Shown: in pieces, positions 1 through 8,096 of the stretch
Layout of the letters: each line of letters starts with the position of its first letter
Numbering within the stretch: the stretch's first letter is position 1
Source of the DNA: Desulfoprunum sp.
Lineage (GTDB): Bacteria > Desulfobacterota > Desulfobulbia > Desulfobulbales > Desulfocapsaceae
DNA length: 13,669 nt
Direction of reading: 5' to 3'
Assembly (NCBI GenBank): GCA_030696435.1
Contig: JAUYSF010000356.1
Span: 1-13,669, forward strand
Made by a program: the position numbers and the translations under genes
The notes under the pieces: model-generated
Database searches by the model: none
Told to the model about the DNA's origin: nothing
The model's input: the letters and a program-made list of their open reading frames with translations, nothing else

Positions 1-74
1 GGTTCCTCTACAGGACCAAGGATCGCGCAGCCATGGAGCACAAGGGATATCAGAAGAAACAGGGCAAAATGCAT
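1..74 (-). CDS. Lipoprotein, N-terminal fragment (partial)
   Basis: Only the first 24 codons lie in the window; the gene runs off the left edge. From the ATG at 74-72 the peptide reads MHFALFLLISLVLHGCAILG: a hydrophobic segment followed by a lipobox (L-H-G-C), so the product is probably an outer- or inner-membrane lipoprotein cleaved before Cys16. It lies 63 bases downstream of mrcB on the same strand and may be co-transcribed with it. A strong Shine-Dalgarno-like stretch (AAAGGAGG on the minus strand, 122-129) is far from this ATG. An in-frame ATT at 107-105 would add a basic n-region (KRQ), so the true start is uncertain. Function is unknown. Confidence 0.5.
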   Translation of the reverse strand, partial: MHFALFLLISLVLHGCAILGPVEE

Positions 75-137
75 AATCGTTGCAGCAGGTGCTGTTTGTC
101 TTTTAATAGTAGGTTGTGTTTCCTCCTTTGACAGCGG

Positions 138-2444
138 TCAGTCAAACAAACCGCGGATTGAGTTCAAAATCCCCTTGGCCTTCTGTTCGATCTCCTGCAG
201 GTGTTGGTCGATTGACGGCAGGATCTGTTCGCTTTCCGGTGCGGTGCCGGCGATAAAGGGCAGGGATACGCTGCCCTGGTTGTTCAGGCTCGTCGAGGCC
301 AATGACTGTTTGTTGATCCAGGCCCATTCTATGCCCGCCGGTTCGGACAGTTTCAGCGGTTGGGGTTGCAGACTCCGCATGATCTCACCCCAGACGACAA
401 GCGCCCCGGCCGCGCCGGTCACTCCAGCCGGTTTGTTGTCATCCCGCCCGATCCAAACCACGGCCAGCCGATCCCCGGTAAAGCCGGCAAACCAGCTGTC
501 CCGCAGATTGTCGGTGGTACCGGTCTTCCCGGCGATGGTGTACGATGCAGGAATATAACGGGAAAGGAGCTGGGCGGTTCCCTCGCTGACCGTATGCTGC
601 AAAGCGCTGTTCAGGAGAAATATGCGCTCGGCGGGAAAACGCTGTTCCACCGACAGGCCATATCGTTTGAGCAGTGAATGGTCGGATCCCATGACACTCT
701 CGATACAGCGCTGCGGTTGGAAAAATCCCCCCGAGGCAAGCGTCTGATACATCTGGCTGACCTCAAGAGGCGACGCCTCCGCGGTGCCCAGCAGGAAAGA
801 GGGATAGGGTTCAAAGGCGCCGGTCAGACCGAGATTCTTGGCCGTCTCGATGACCTTATCGACCCCGACCTCCAGACCGAGATTGACCGTCGCCAGATTG
901 TAGGAATGGGCCAGCGCCAGATAGAGAGGTACCTGTCCATGCTCTTTCTTGTCGTAATTCTCCGGTCGCCAGGTCTTTGCCCCCTGTTCTTTCAGGGTGA
1001 CGGCGATGTCCTGCAGTGGACTGGCCAGCGTATAGCCCTGGCCCAGGGCTGTCAGGTATACGGCCGGTTTGATCAGGGAACCGATGGGCCTTTTGGCGTT
1101 GATAGCCCTGTTGAAACCTGCCGCGAGTGGTTTGCGGCCACCGGCCAGTGCCAGAATTTCGCCGTTCTCCCGGTTGGTGATTACCACCGCCCCTTCCAGT
1201 TGCTGCCGCCCGGCATGTTGTTCGAGGGTGTTCAGGGTTCGATCGAGATGTCTCTCCACCTGCCATTGCACCTGGGGATCAAGCGTGGTCATGATCTTCA
1301 GGCCGTTGCCGTTCAGATCCTCCTCCCGATATTCCTTGGTCAGCTGCCGACGGACCAGATCGAGGAAGGCCGGAAAGCGGTTTGCGCCCTTCATGATCTG
1401 GGTGGCCTTGTCGAGCGGCTCGTTCATTGCCGTCTGGTACAGGGGCTCATTGATGATCCCCTGATCGCGCAGGACCGCCAGCACCACTGCCCGTCTCTTC
1501 AGGCTTTCAGCCGGATTCTTGCGGGGATCGTAGAAGGTGGGCCCCTTGATCATGCCGACGAGCAAGGCGACCTGATCGACCGTGAGATCGGCGAGATCGC
1601 GACGGAAATAGAAGTGGCTGGCCAGACCGAAACCGTGCACCGCCCTGTTGCCATCCTGTCCGAGAAAAATCTCGTTGGCATAGGCGGTGAGGATTTCATC
1701 CTTTTCATAATGCAGTTCGATGAGCAGGGCCATGATGGCCTCGTTGATCTTGCGCTTCAAGCTCCGCTCGTTGGTGAGGAAGAAATTTTTTGCCAGCTGC
1801 TGAGTCAGGGTACTGCCGCCTTGTACCGTCTCCCCGGCCCGGATATTGGCGAACAAGGCCCGGAGTATGGACAGGGGGGCGATGCCGTGGTGCGTATAAA
1901 AGTGCTGATCCTCAACGGCGAGCAGGGTCTTGACCAGCAGATCCGGCAGCTCGGAGCGGCTGAGGAGGATCCTGCCCTCATGCTCCAGGGCATGAAAACT
2001 GCCGATGCGGGCCGGGTCGATCCTGACGAGAGAAAGCGTGTCGGCGGTCCCGGTTTTGACGATATCCCGAACGATCTCGCCTGCAAAGGAAACCGTGATC
2101 CGGTCGGATTTTTCCAGGCCGGAGGGGTACTGAAAATCACGGGTGACTATATCAAAGGCATCGCCATGACGCGCATAGGCGCCGGTGGTCGTAGTTTCGT
2201 TTTCCTTTCGGTAACCGGCCAGTTCGAGCTCATCTTCAAGCATCTGCGGACTGAAGAGCAGGCCCGGATAGAGTTCGAGGGGGCGGGCATAGACCTCGGC
2301 CGGCACCGCCCAGATCTTGCCATCGAACTTCTCTTTGACTATCTTGTCCAGCCGAAGCACCTGCGAAATAATGATCAGGCCGAGCAGTACCAGCGTTGCG
2401 GTGATGACCGAGATCAGGGCCAACCGCTTATTCTTTATTGTCAT
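138..2444 (-). CDS. mrcB: Penicillin-binding protein 1B (class A bifunctional PBP)
   Basis: The product is a bifunctional peptidoglycan synthase that polymerises lipid II (glycosyltransferase) and cross-links stem peptides (transpeptidase) on the periplasmic face of the inner membrane. The 768-aa product has a short cytoplasmic N-terminus, one membrane anchor (about residues 8-28) and a region in the place of the UB2H domain (about 60-145). The GT51 domain (about 155-330) has the catalytic EDQHFY motif (Glu178), the GGSTLTQQ motif (209-216) and a second conserved Glu in NEIFLGQ (Glu258). The penicillin-binding transpeptidase domain has SxxK at 456-459 (SLIK), SxN at 514-516 (SYN) and KTGT at 640-643. 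All catalytic motifs are intact. It is shorter than E. coli PBP1b (844 aa), mainly at the ends. The ATG at 2444-2442 lies directly before the TM segment; the SD is weak (GTGAA). It is divergent from the WYL regulator and is probably ordinary chromosome flanking the CRISPR locus. Confidence 0.95.
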   Translation of the reverse strand: MTIKNKRLALISVITATLVLLGLIIISQVLRLDKIVKEKFDGKIWAVPAEVYARPLELYPGLLFSPQMLEDELELAGYRKENETTTTGAYARHGDAFDIVTRDFQYPSGLEKSDRITVSFAGEIVRDIVKTGTADTLSLVRIDPARIGSFHALEHEGRILLSRSELPDLLVKTLLAVEDQHFYTHHGIAPLSILRALFANIRAGETVQGGSTLTQQLAKNFFLTNERSLKRKINEAIMALLIELHYEKDEILTAYANEIFLGQDGNRAVHGFGLASHFYFRRDLADLTVDQVALLVGMIKGPTFYDPRKNPAESLKRRAVVLAVLRDQGIINEPLYQTAMNEPLDKATQIMKGANRFPAFLDLVRRQLTKEYREEDLNGNGLKIMTTLDPQVQWQVERHLDRTLNTLEQHAGRQQLEGAVVITNRENGEILALAGGRKPLAAGFNRAINAKRPIGSLIKPAVYLTALGQGYTLASPLQDIAVTLKEQGAKTWRPENYDKKEHGQVPLYLALAHSYNLATVNLGLEVGVDKVIETAKNLGLTGAFEPYPSFLLGTAEASPLEVSQMYQTLASGGFFQPQRCIESVMGSDHSLLKRYGLSVEQRFPAERIFLLNSALQHTVSEGTAQLLSRYIPASYTIAGKTGTTDNLRDSWFAGFTGDRLAVVWIGRDDNKPAGVTGAAGALVVWGEIMRSLQPQPLKLSEPAGIEWAWINKQSLASTSLNNQGSVSLPFIAGTAPESEQILPSIDQHLQEIEQKAKGILNSIRGLFD

Positions 2445-2524
2445 TTCACAAACCGTTTTTCTTCAGTGTAAGATGTGGTGTCGGCCGCACTCCTGGCGGC
2501 TGACGGGTTATTTGGTCTTCATCT

Positions 2525-2549
2525 GGTTCCCATGTGCCACATGGGGACC
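2525..2549. promoter_or_regulatory. 25-bp palindrome, candidate operator
   Basis: The left arm GGTTCCCATGTG (2525-2536) and right arm CACATGGGGACC (2538-2549) pair at 11 of 12 positions around a single central C (2537). The symmetry with almost no loop suits a dimeric DNA-binding protein better than an RNA terminator. It lies about 80 bases upstream of the mrcB start. Its right half includes CATGGGGACC, which recurs exactly in front of cas3 at 3854-3863. The binding protein is unknown; the adjacent WYL regulator is one candidate. Confidence 0.45.
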
Positions 2550-2689
2550 CCGCTGGAGATGCGTCGCATCCAGACCCAGATAAATTTTTTCTGCAACATG
2601 GCAAGAACGTATCACATCCAAGAGGTTTTAGCCATGGAGTCATCATGAGATTTTCACTCTGGCGCTCCGTGTATGACATATGTGAGGAG

Positions 2690-2718
2690 TTGCCCGGAGA
2701 TATACGGTGTGCTAGGAT
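2690..2718 (+). promoter_or_regulatory. Candidate sigma-70 promoter of the WYL regulator
   Basis: A TTGCCC -35 box (2690-2695) is separated by exactly 17 bases from a TAGGAT -10 box (2713-2718), which is preceded by an extended -10 TG (TGC, 2710-2712). Transcription would begin near 2725 and leave a leader of about 65 bases before the ATG at 2790. The perfect palindrome TGGTCGACCA (2734-2743) falls just inside this leader, where an autoregulating repressor could bind. This is inferred from consensus match and spacing only. Confidence 0.5.
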
Positions 2719-2789
2719 GCCATGGTTCTTGGCTGGTCGACCATCCCTGGGGAATCCCGTTGTCTTACCGTGCAATAATGGGGGAAACA

Positions 2790-3767
2790 ATGTCTGATCG
2801 ACAGAAATTCGAACGGTTTCTCTGGTTCCATGGCCAGATCAAGTCGGGAAAATATCCCAATGCACCTCACCTTGCCGAGGCCTTCGAGATATCCGGGCGC
2901 ACCGCCCAGCGCGATGTCGAATTCATGCGTGATCGGCTGGATGCACCCTTTGCATATGATCATTTCCGGCGCGGCTACCGATATACCGATACTTTCTACG
3001 AGTTGCCCGGCCACTGGATCAGCGAGACCAATGTGCTGGCCCTGGCCCTGGCTGTCCGGCTGGCCTCGACCATCCCAGATCCCGCCCTTAAAGATGAACT
3101 CTGCTGCCTCATCAACCGGGTGGTGAATACCTCCGGGGGCACCGGAGAATCCTGTATTGACCGGGTGGGAGACAAGATCTCCGTCAAGAATATCGAGTAC
3201 GCCAGGGTCGATGAGCAGATTTTCCGGCAGACGGTCCAGGCCCTCTTCGAGGATCAGGCCCTGCAGATTACCTACCATTCACCCCATACCGCCAAGACCT
3301 CCAGCCGCACGATCCAGCCTCTGCACCTCATGCACTATATGGGCAGTTGGTATCTGCTGGCCTGGTGTGCTACCAGCCGGGCCATCAGGGATTTTGCCCT
3401 GTCGCGCCTGCAAGCTATCGAGCCTTCCCCGGATCCTGTCCAACTCCCGGCGAATCTGCCGCCCATCAAAGAATATACCCGCAAACACTTTGGTATCATG
3501 CAGGGCCACGAGACGATTGCGGTGGCCTTGCGCTTTTCCCCGAAGATCTCCCCCTGGCTGGCCGAACAGATCTGGCACCCGCAACAGAAGGTAACTACCG
3601 AGCCGGATGGCAGCCTTTTGCTGGAATTTCCGGCCGCCGATTTCCGCGAACTGGTCAAGATTATCCTGAGCCACGGGGCCGAGGTGCAGGTCGTCGAACC
3701 ACCGGAACTGCGGATACTGGTCAGGGAGGAAATCGAGCGTATGACGAAAATATATTTGTCGGTATGA
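2790..3767 (+). CDS. WYL-domain transcriptional regulator
   Basis: This is a DNA-binding regulator of the HTH/WYL family, whose WYL domain is thought to sense nucleic-acid or nucleotide ligands. With the ATG at 2790 the product is 325 aa. An N-terminal winged helix-turn-helix (about 23-66, HLAEAFEISGRTAQRDVEFM) is followed by a WYL domain carrying the name motif itself at residues 187-189 (GSWYLLAW) and the downstream RDFALSRLQAI segment. A C-terminal WCX-like extension spans about 240-320. The frame is open upstream to 2673, but the 2790 start has GGGGGA 4 bases upstream and matches the family N-terminus. WYL proteins regulate several CRISPR-Cas loci (for example a type I-D locus in Synechocystis). 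The cas3 coding frame opens 115-133 bases downstream in the same direction with no visible terminator between, so this gene is probably the local cas regulator; that role is an inference. Confidence 0.88.
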   Translation: MSDRQKFERFLWFHGQIKSGKYPNAPHLAEAFEISGRTAQRDVEFMRDRLDAPFAYDHFRRGYRYTDTFYELPGHWISETNVLALALAVRLASTIPDPALKDELCCLINRVVNTSGGTGESCIDRVGDKISVKNIEYARVDEQIFRQTVQALFEDQALQITYHSPHTAKTSSRTIQPLHLMHYMGSWYLLAWCATSRAIRDFALSRLQAIEPSPDPVQLPANLPPIKEYTRKHFGIMQGHETIAVALRFSPKISPWLAEQIWHPQQKVTTEPDGSLLLEFPAADFRELVKIILSHGAEVQVVEPPELRILVREEIERMTKIYLSV

Positions 3768-3827
3768 CATCGCCTGGCAGGGTGAGGGTGGTATGATGGG
3801 TTTTGTGTGAGAGATGGTTTTTAACAA

Positions 3828-3856
3828 TTGAGTAATCGGTGATTGCTCGAAATCAT
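3828..3856 (+). promoter_or_regulatory. Candidate cas operon promoter
   Basis: TTGAGT (3828-3833) and AATCAT (3851-3856) are separated by 17 bases; each box matches the sigma-70 consensus at 4 of 6 positions. Transcription would begin near 3863, giving a short leader before cas3. The boxes are weak, as expected of a regulated promoter, and the spacer is almost filled by an inverted repeat (3830-3848). Read-through from the WYL gene may also supply transcription. Confidence 0.35.
3830..3848. promoter_or_regulatory. 19-bp inverted repeat, candidate cas operator
   Basis: The sequence GAGTAATC-GGT-GATTGCTC has arms pairing at 7 of 8 positions around a 3-base centre, and the half-site centres are about one helical turn apart. 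It lies between the candidate -35 and -10 boxes in front of cas3, where a bound dimer would control polymerase directly. A second small palindrome, CATGG-GGA-CCATG (3854-3866), follows over the -10 box and start point. The nearby WYL regulator is the obvious candidate ligand, without direct evidence. Confidence 0.4.
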
Positions 3857-3900
3857 GGGGACCATGTTCTCAAAAAGCAACAGTGATATCAGAAAATAAT

Positions 3901-6561
3901 ATGGAACTTGAGACGTACTACAGATATTGGGGGAAGGCTGAGAAGGAGGGCAGCAATTATCACCTGTTGCCATACCATTGTTTGGATGTTACGGCGGTGG
4001 CATCTGTATGGTGGGCTGCCAGCCCGGCAATACGCCGTAGCTTCTTGCTCCAAAGTAACTTACCGGAAGAACAAGTCCGTGCTTGGGTGCTTTTCTTTAT
4101 TGCATTGCACGACTACGGTAAGTTCGATGTGCGTTTCCAGCTACGTGTAAAGCCTATCTGGCAGTTGCTTTACCCGGATGCAGGTATTTATGGTGCACTT
4201 CCCAGTGTGCAGGAATGCAAAAGCTATTATCACGGTGAAGGTGGTCTTTCCTGGTTCATTCAGGATCATGAAGAACTGTTATTCAGCGGTGCTGCTTCCA
4301 CGAGCGACGGTTGGGATTTTCTCGACACTCTGAGCGATTCTGATTCGGGGCAATGGAGCTCTTGGAAGCTCTGGATTGAGGCGGTAACGGGTCATCACGG
4401 CCATATCCAGTCCACCGACTATGCCTCCGAGACATCATTGCCCCCTGTGTGCGACAGACGCTTGGCTGGTGTTGACAGGGAAGCACGAAACGAATGGCTG
4501 TCTGCTCTGGACCAACTCTTCCTAAAACATGTTGGACTTTCCCTCTCCGATTCTCCCCCTGCCTATTCTCAAACATTCTTGAAAACATTTCTGGCCGGTT
4601 TTTGTTCTGTCGTTGACTGGCTCGGGTCACGGTGCGATGAAATCAATTTTATCTTTTGCCGGGAACCAAAGGATTTACGAGAGTATTTCGAGGAACGAAG
4701 TGCAGCCGACGCGCGGCGAGTGCTGGAACTTGCCGGTATCGTCGGCCATCCAAGACAGTATGCGAGTGTGGGTGCATTGCTTGAGCCGGATAAGCAGCCT
4801 CGGTCTTTGCAAACTCTGGTAGATATCTTACCACAGGAATCGGGGTTGACCCTGGTTGAAGCCCCAACCGGCAGCGGTAAAACTGAGGCGGCTATGGCCT
4901 ACGCCTGGCGACTTATAGGGGCTGGTTTAGCGGATTCCATCGTATTTGCCCTGCCGAGCCAGGCAACGGCTAATGCCATGCTCGGGCGACTCGAACGCAT
5001 TGCACCCATATTGTTTCATGAACATCCAAACCTGTTGTTGGCCCATGGAAAAGCACGTTTCAATAAAGATTTCAGCAAAATCAAACACGCGGCTCTTGAT
5101 GGATATGAAAAAGAGGACGGTTGGGTTCAGTGCAGTCAATGGCTGGCTGAAAGCCGAAAGCGCGTCTTCTTGGGGCAAGTCGGCGTCTGCACAGTCGATC
5201 AGGTGCTCATTTCGGTGTTACCGGTCAGACATCGCTTTGTGCGCGGTTTCGGCCTGGGCCGGAGCGTGCTGATCGTGGATGAGGTCCATGCCTACGATGC
5301 CTACATGTATGGTTTGCTGGAAGAGGTTTTGCGCCAGCAGAAGGCATCTGGCGGAGCTGCGATCCTTCTTTCGGCAACCTTGCCGGAACAGCAGCGGCAG
5401 CAGCTTTGCGAAGCCTGGGATGCGATTCTTGAACAGCGAGGAGCGGATACACCTTATCCCCTGGCTACTTGGACAACTGGCGACACTGCAACTTTTTTTG
5501 AACTCGATCCTGTGCAGCTCCCTGAAGAATTAATCATAAAAGCGGAACCGATCCGAATCACTGATATGATACCGGATGAAGCGTTGCTTCGCCGTGTTGT
5601 GGTCGCAGCTGAAGCCGGGGCACAAGTGGCGATAGTCTGTAACTTGGTAGATGTGGCCCAGCAATTGGCGCGCAGATTGCGGACTATGACCGATTTGCCG
5701 GTTGACCTTTTCCATGCCCGCTATTGCTACAGCCACCGCCAGGAAAAGGAGTTGGCCGCAATCAAGTGTTTCGGTCCGGTTGGAGAACGTACATCAGGGC
5801 GAATCCTTGTTGCGACGCAAGTTGTGGAGCAATCGCTCGATGTCGATTTCGATTGGCTTATTACCCAACTTTGCCCGGTAGACCTGTTGTTTCAACGCAT
5901 GGGACGATTGCATCGACATTTACGGACGAATCGACCGCTGGGCTTTGAAAAACCTCTTTGTACCGTCTTATTGCCGGACGATACCAACTATGGTGTGCAT
6001 GGTGTGATCTACGCCAACACCCGCGTTCTTTGGCGGACGGCGGAAAAGTTGCTGTCAGTACCGGATGGAAAGATTGTTTTCCCGGGAGCCTACCGAAGTT
6101 GGATCGAATCGGTCTACCAGGAAGATGCCTGGGGAAATGAGCCGGAAGAGGTGGAAAAGGGATACGAGAAGTTCAAATATGAGATCGAGGAAATCAAGCG
6201 ATACAAGGCGCGATATATGGTCGATACGGCAATGAATCCATTTTCCGACACGGATGAAAATGTTACAGCCGTAACGCGAGATGGTGAGATGAACCTGAGC
6301 GTCGTACCGTTCTGTTGGACACCACAAGGAAAGATGCTCATGGATGGAAAGATTTTCGAGTTACTGGACGAATACCAACGTCTTGAAGCCCTGTCGCTGA
6401 ATAGTGTCGGCGTACCCAAAACATGGGGATATTGCCTTGAAGAGCCTGATGAATGGAGGTACTGGCTTGAGATGGAACAAGATGGAGATGGTTTCCGGGG
6501 GAGTATAAAAGGTGTGACCTTTCGCTATCACAAAGACTTTGGATTGGAGAAAGAAAAATGA
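3901..6561 (+). CDS. cas3: Cas3, HD nuclease-helicase, type I-E
   Basis: Cas3 is the effector recruited by target-bound Cascade; it nicks and processively degrades DNA using an HD nuclease fused to a superfamily-2 helicase. Numbered from the ATG at 3901 (886 aa, close to E. coli Cas3 at 888), the HD domain has His26 (HCLDV), His70-Asp71 (LHDYGKFD), the His pair 165-166 (TGHHGH) and Asp239 (SVVDWLGS). The helicase has Walker A APTGSGKT (321-328), DEVH (460-463), SAT (491-493) and motif VI QRMGRLHR (665-672). A GTG at 3883 could add six residues, but the N-terminus MELETYYRYWGK aligns with the E. coli start, so the ATG is preferred; neither has a clear SD. The stop overlaps the cas8e start as ATGA (6558-6561), suggesting translational coupling. 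All key residues are present, so it should be active. Confidence 0.96.
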   Translation: MELETYYRYWGKAEKEGSNYHLLPYHCLDVTAVASVWWAASPAIRRSFLLQSNLPEEQVRAWVLFFIALHDYGKFDVRFQLRVKPIWQLLYPDAGIYGALPSVQECKSYYHGEGGLSWFIQDHEELLFSGAASTSDGWDFLDTLSDSDSGQWSSWKLWIEAVTGHHGHIQSTDYASETSLPPVCDRRLAGVDREARNEWLSALDQLFLKHVGLSLSDSPPAYSQTFLKTFLAGFCSVVDWLGSRCDEINFIFCREPKDLREYFEERSAADARRVLELAGIVGHPRQYASVGALLEPDKQPRSLQTLVDILPQESGLTLVEAPTGSGKTEAAMAYAWRLIGAGLADSIVFALPSQATANAMLGRLERIAPILFHEHPNLLLAHGKARFNKDFSKIKHAALDGYEKEDGWVQCSQWLAESRKRVFLGQVGVCTVDQVLISVLPVRHRFVRGFGLGRSVLIVDEVHAYDAYMYGLLEEVLRQQKASGGAAILLSATLPEQQRQQLCEAWDAILEQRGADTPYPLATWTTGDTATFFELDPVQLPEELIIKAEPIRITDMIPDEALLRRVVVAAEAGAQVAIVCNLVDVAQQLARRLRTMTDLPVDLFHARYCYSHRQEKELAAIKCFGPVGERTSGRILVATQVVEQSLDVDFDWLITQLCPVDLLFQRMGRLHRHLRTNRPLGFEKPLCTVLLPDDTNYGVHGVIYANTRVLWRTAEKLLSVPDGKIVFPGAYRSWIESVYQEDAWGNEPEEVEKGYEKFKYEIEEIKRYKARYMVDTAMNPFSDTDENVTAVTRDGEMNLSVVPFCWTPQGKMLMDGKIFELLDEYQRLEALSLNSVGVPKTWGYCLEEPDEWRYWLEMEQDGDGFRGSIKGVTFRYHKDFGLEKEK

Positions 6562-8096
6562 ACCTGTTGGCCGATCAATGGATACCTGTCCGCCCGTTCG
6601 ATGTTGGCGGAGCGGAAAAAATTTCCCTGCAAGAACTTTTATGCGGAGAAAAGAAATGGGAGTTGTGTTTGCCGAGAGATGACATGGAGCTGGCAGCATT
6701 GCAGTTGCTGATCTGTATCAGCCAGGCTCTTTTTACTCCAAAAGGCACTGCGGAGTTGCGGAGCCGCATCGTTAAACCAATCACGGTTAGCGAATATGAT
6801 GTAGCAGTGCAAGCCGTTACCGATTGGTTTTTTCTGGATCATCCAAAGCATCCATTCATGCAGGTCCGCGGAGTGCCAGCCAAAGATTCGACCCCAATGG
6901 ATAAGCTTTTAGCGGGACTGACCGGGGCGACCAATAGTTGTTTCGTCAATCAAGCCGGTTTGGCCGGCGGCCTATGCGGAGGATGCGCTGCAATCGTCCT
7001 GTTCAATCAGGCATCATGTGCACCGAGTTTCGGAGGTGGATTCAAGGCCGGACTGCGGGGGAGTTCGCCGATTACTACGCTCGTCCAGGGTGACCATCTG
7101 CGTCGGACCGTCTGGCTTAATATCCTAAGTGGAGATGAGCTGGTCCAGACTTTCTCATGGCATGGGGACACAGCTATGCAAAAACCTACCTGGATTGAGC
7201 CTATCAAGGCCGGTGAAGCCGTTTCTTCCCAGCGGATCGGATTCATTCGGGGACTTCTATGGCAACCGGATCACATTGAGTTACTGTCGCCCGTTGCGGC
7301 CAAATCGTGCTCGTGCTGTGGCAGCCGGACCGATACTGCATACACAGCCTTTAACAAAGCGAAATTCAGTTACACTGTTGTCGGGACATGGCCTCATCCC
7401 CATTCACCTCGAATCATGAGCAGCAAGAAGGGGGAGACGGAAGAGAAGTTCGCTGCCTTCACTACCTCCGCCCCAGCATGGACCCAGTTGAGCCGCTTCG
7501 TTGTTCAGCAGCAGATTGACGCGACCAATACAGTTGGTCAGCAGCCAGCTGCTGTTATCCTTCAGGCACGAAAAATTTTGGGAGCACAATCACGGAAACT
7601 GCACTTACTGATCGGGGGATATCGCAACAATCAAGCGTCTGTGCTGGATCGCCGCCATGAGGTATTCACCCTTAACCACGGTTGGGACAGCAATACGAAC
7701 GTGATTCACTACTTGGTTGCACTGGGGAGAGGTTATCGTGATGCCCTTTACAAGGCGCTATATGTTTTTGTGAACGGCATCAAGGATATTAAAGGAGCGG
7801 GTGTAAAACTCAATCAAGCCGCTGAGAGTCAATTCTACCGCCGCACCGAACCGACCATCGAAGACACTCTGGCCCGTGTTGACTTTACAGAGCCAGAGCA
7901 GGAATTGGCGCGAATGCGGAAATCTCTAAAGAGCATTACTGTGGACATTTTTCAAGAGTCAGTACGCCCTTACCTGAATGACCCTGAATTGATCCGGACG
8001 TTAGCTGTTGCCCGGAGGACGTTGTACAAACATCTCAATAATCTTGAACCACAAAAGGATAAAGGAGAGGACAATGGAAAAACAGAAACTCCCTGA
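6558..8096 (+). CDS. cas8e: Cas8e (Cse1/CasA), Cascade large subunit
   Basis: Cas8e is the large Cascade subunit that reads the PAM, helps open the duplex and docks Cas3. The 512-aa product (E. coli 502) begins with the typical NLLADQWIPV segment. It keeps a probable zinc site formed by Cys140 and Cys143 (GLCGGC) with Cys residues at 251-254 (CSCCG), a glycine loop near 159-161 (FGGGF), a lysine in KFSYTVVGTWPHP (Lys269) and the glutamine wedge segment GGYRNNQAS (Gln359). These correspond to PAM-reading elements of the E. coli protein, so an AAG-like PAM is expected; that assignment rests on remembered E. coli residues. The C-terminal part (about 375-495) is the helical bundle. The 3' end overlaps cse2 by 23 bases. 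Confidence 0.96.
   Translation: MNLLADQWIPVRPFDVGGAEKISLQELLCGEKKWELCLPRDDMELAALQLLICISQALFTPKGTAELRSRIVKPITVSEYDVAVQAVTDWFFLDHPKHPFMQVRGVPAKDSTPMDKLLAGLTGATNSCFVNQAGLAGGLCGGCAAIVLFNQASCAPSFGGGFKAGLRGSSPITTLVQGDHLRRTVWLNILSGDELVQTFSWHGDTAMQKPTWIEPIKAGEAVSSQRIGFIRGLLWQPDHIELLSPVAAKSCSCCGSRTDTAYTAFNKAKFSYTVVGTWPHPHSPRIMSSKKGETEEKFAAFTTSAPAWTQLSRFVVQQQIDATNTVGQQPAAVILQARKILGAQSRKLHLLIGGYRNNQASVLDRRHEVFTLNHGWDSNTNVIHYLVALGRGYRDALYKALYVFVNGIKDIKGAGVKLNQAAESQFYRRTEPTIEDTLARVDFTEPEQELARMRKSLKSITVDIFQESVRPYLNDPELIRTLAVARRTLYKHLNNLEPQKDKGEDNGKTETP

Larger units (their letters stand above)
2445..2789. other. Divergent intergenic region, mrcB / WYL regulator
   Basis: This 345-base stretch separates the minus-strand mrcB start from the plus-strand WYL regulator start, so it should carry promoters for both. 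I see no convincing gene: the open frames reaching into it are accidental or upstream extensions without family similarity. It contains a 25-bp near-perfect palindrome (2525-2549), an imperfect GC-rich hairpin (2553-2573) followed by a T run (2585-2590), a sigma-70-like promoter for the regulator (2690-2718) and a perfect 10-bp palindrome TGGTCGACCA (2734-2743). No clear mrcB promoter was found. Confidence 0.7.

Noticed and set aside
678..2471. 597-aa open frame on the plus strand, opposite mrcB
   Set aside because: It lies fully antisense to an intact PBP1b with all its catalytic motifs. The translation has no recognisable domain and the frame is open because of the codon bias of mrcB.
2553..2590. 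Hairpin (CTGGAGATGCG / CGCATCCAG) followed by six T as an intrinsic terminator
   Set aside because: The stem has a two-base mismatch loop, the T run begins 11 bases after it, and no plus-strand gene ends before it.
2673..2789. Upstream extension of the WYL regulator by 39 residues
   Set aside because: The extension crosses the predicted promoter, lacks similarity to the family, and a good ribosome site supports the start at 2790.
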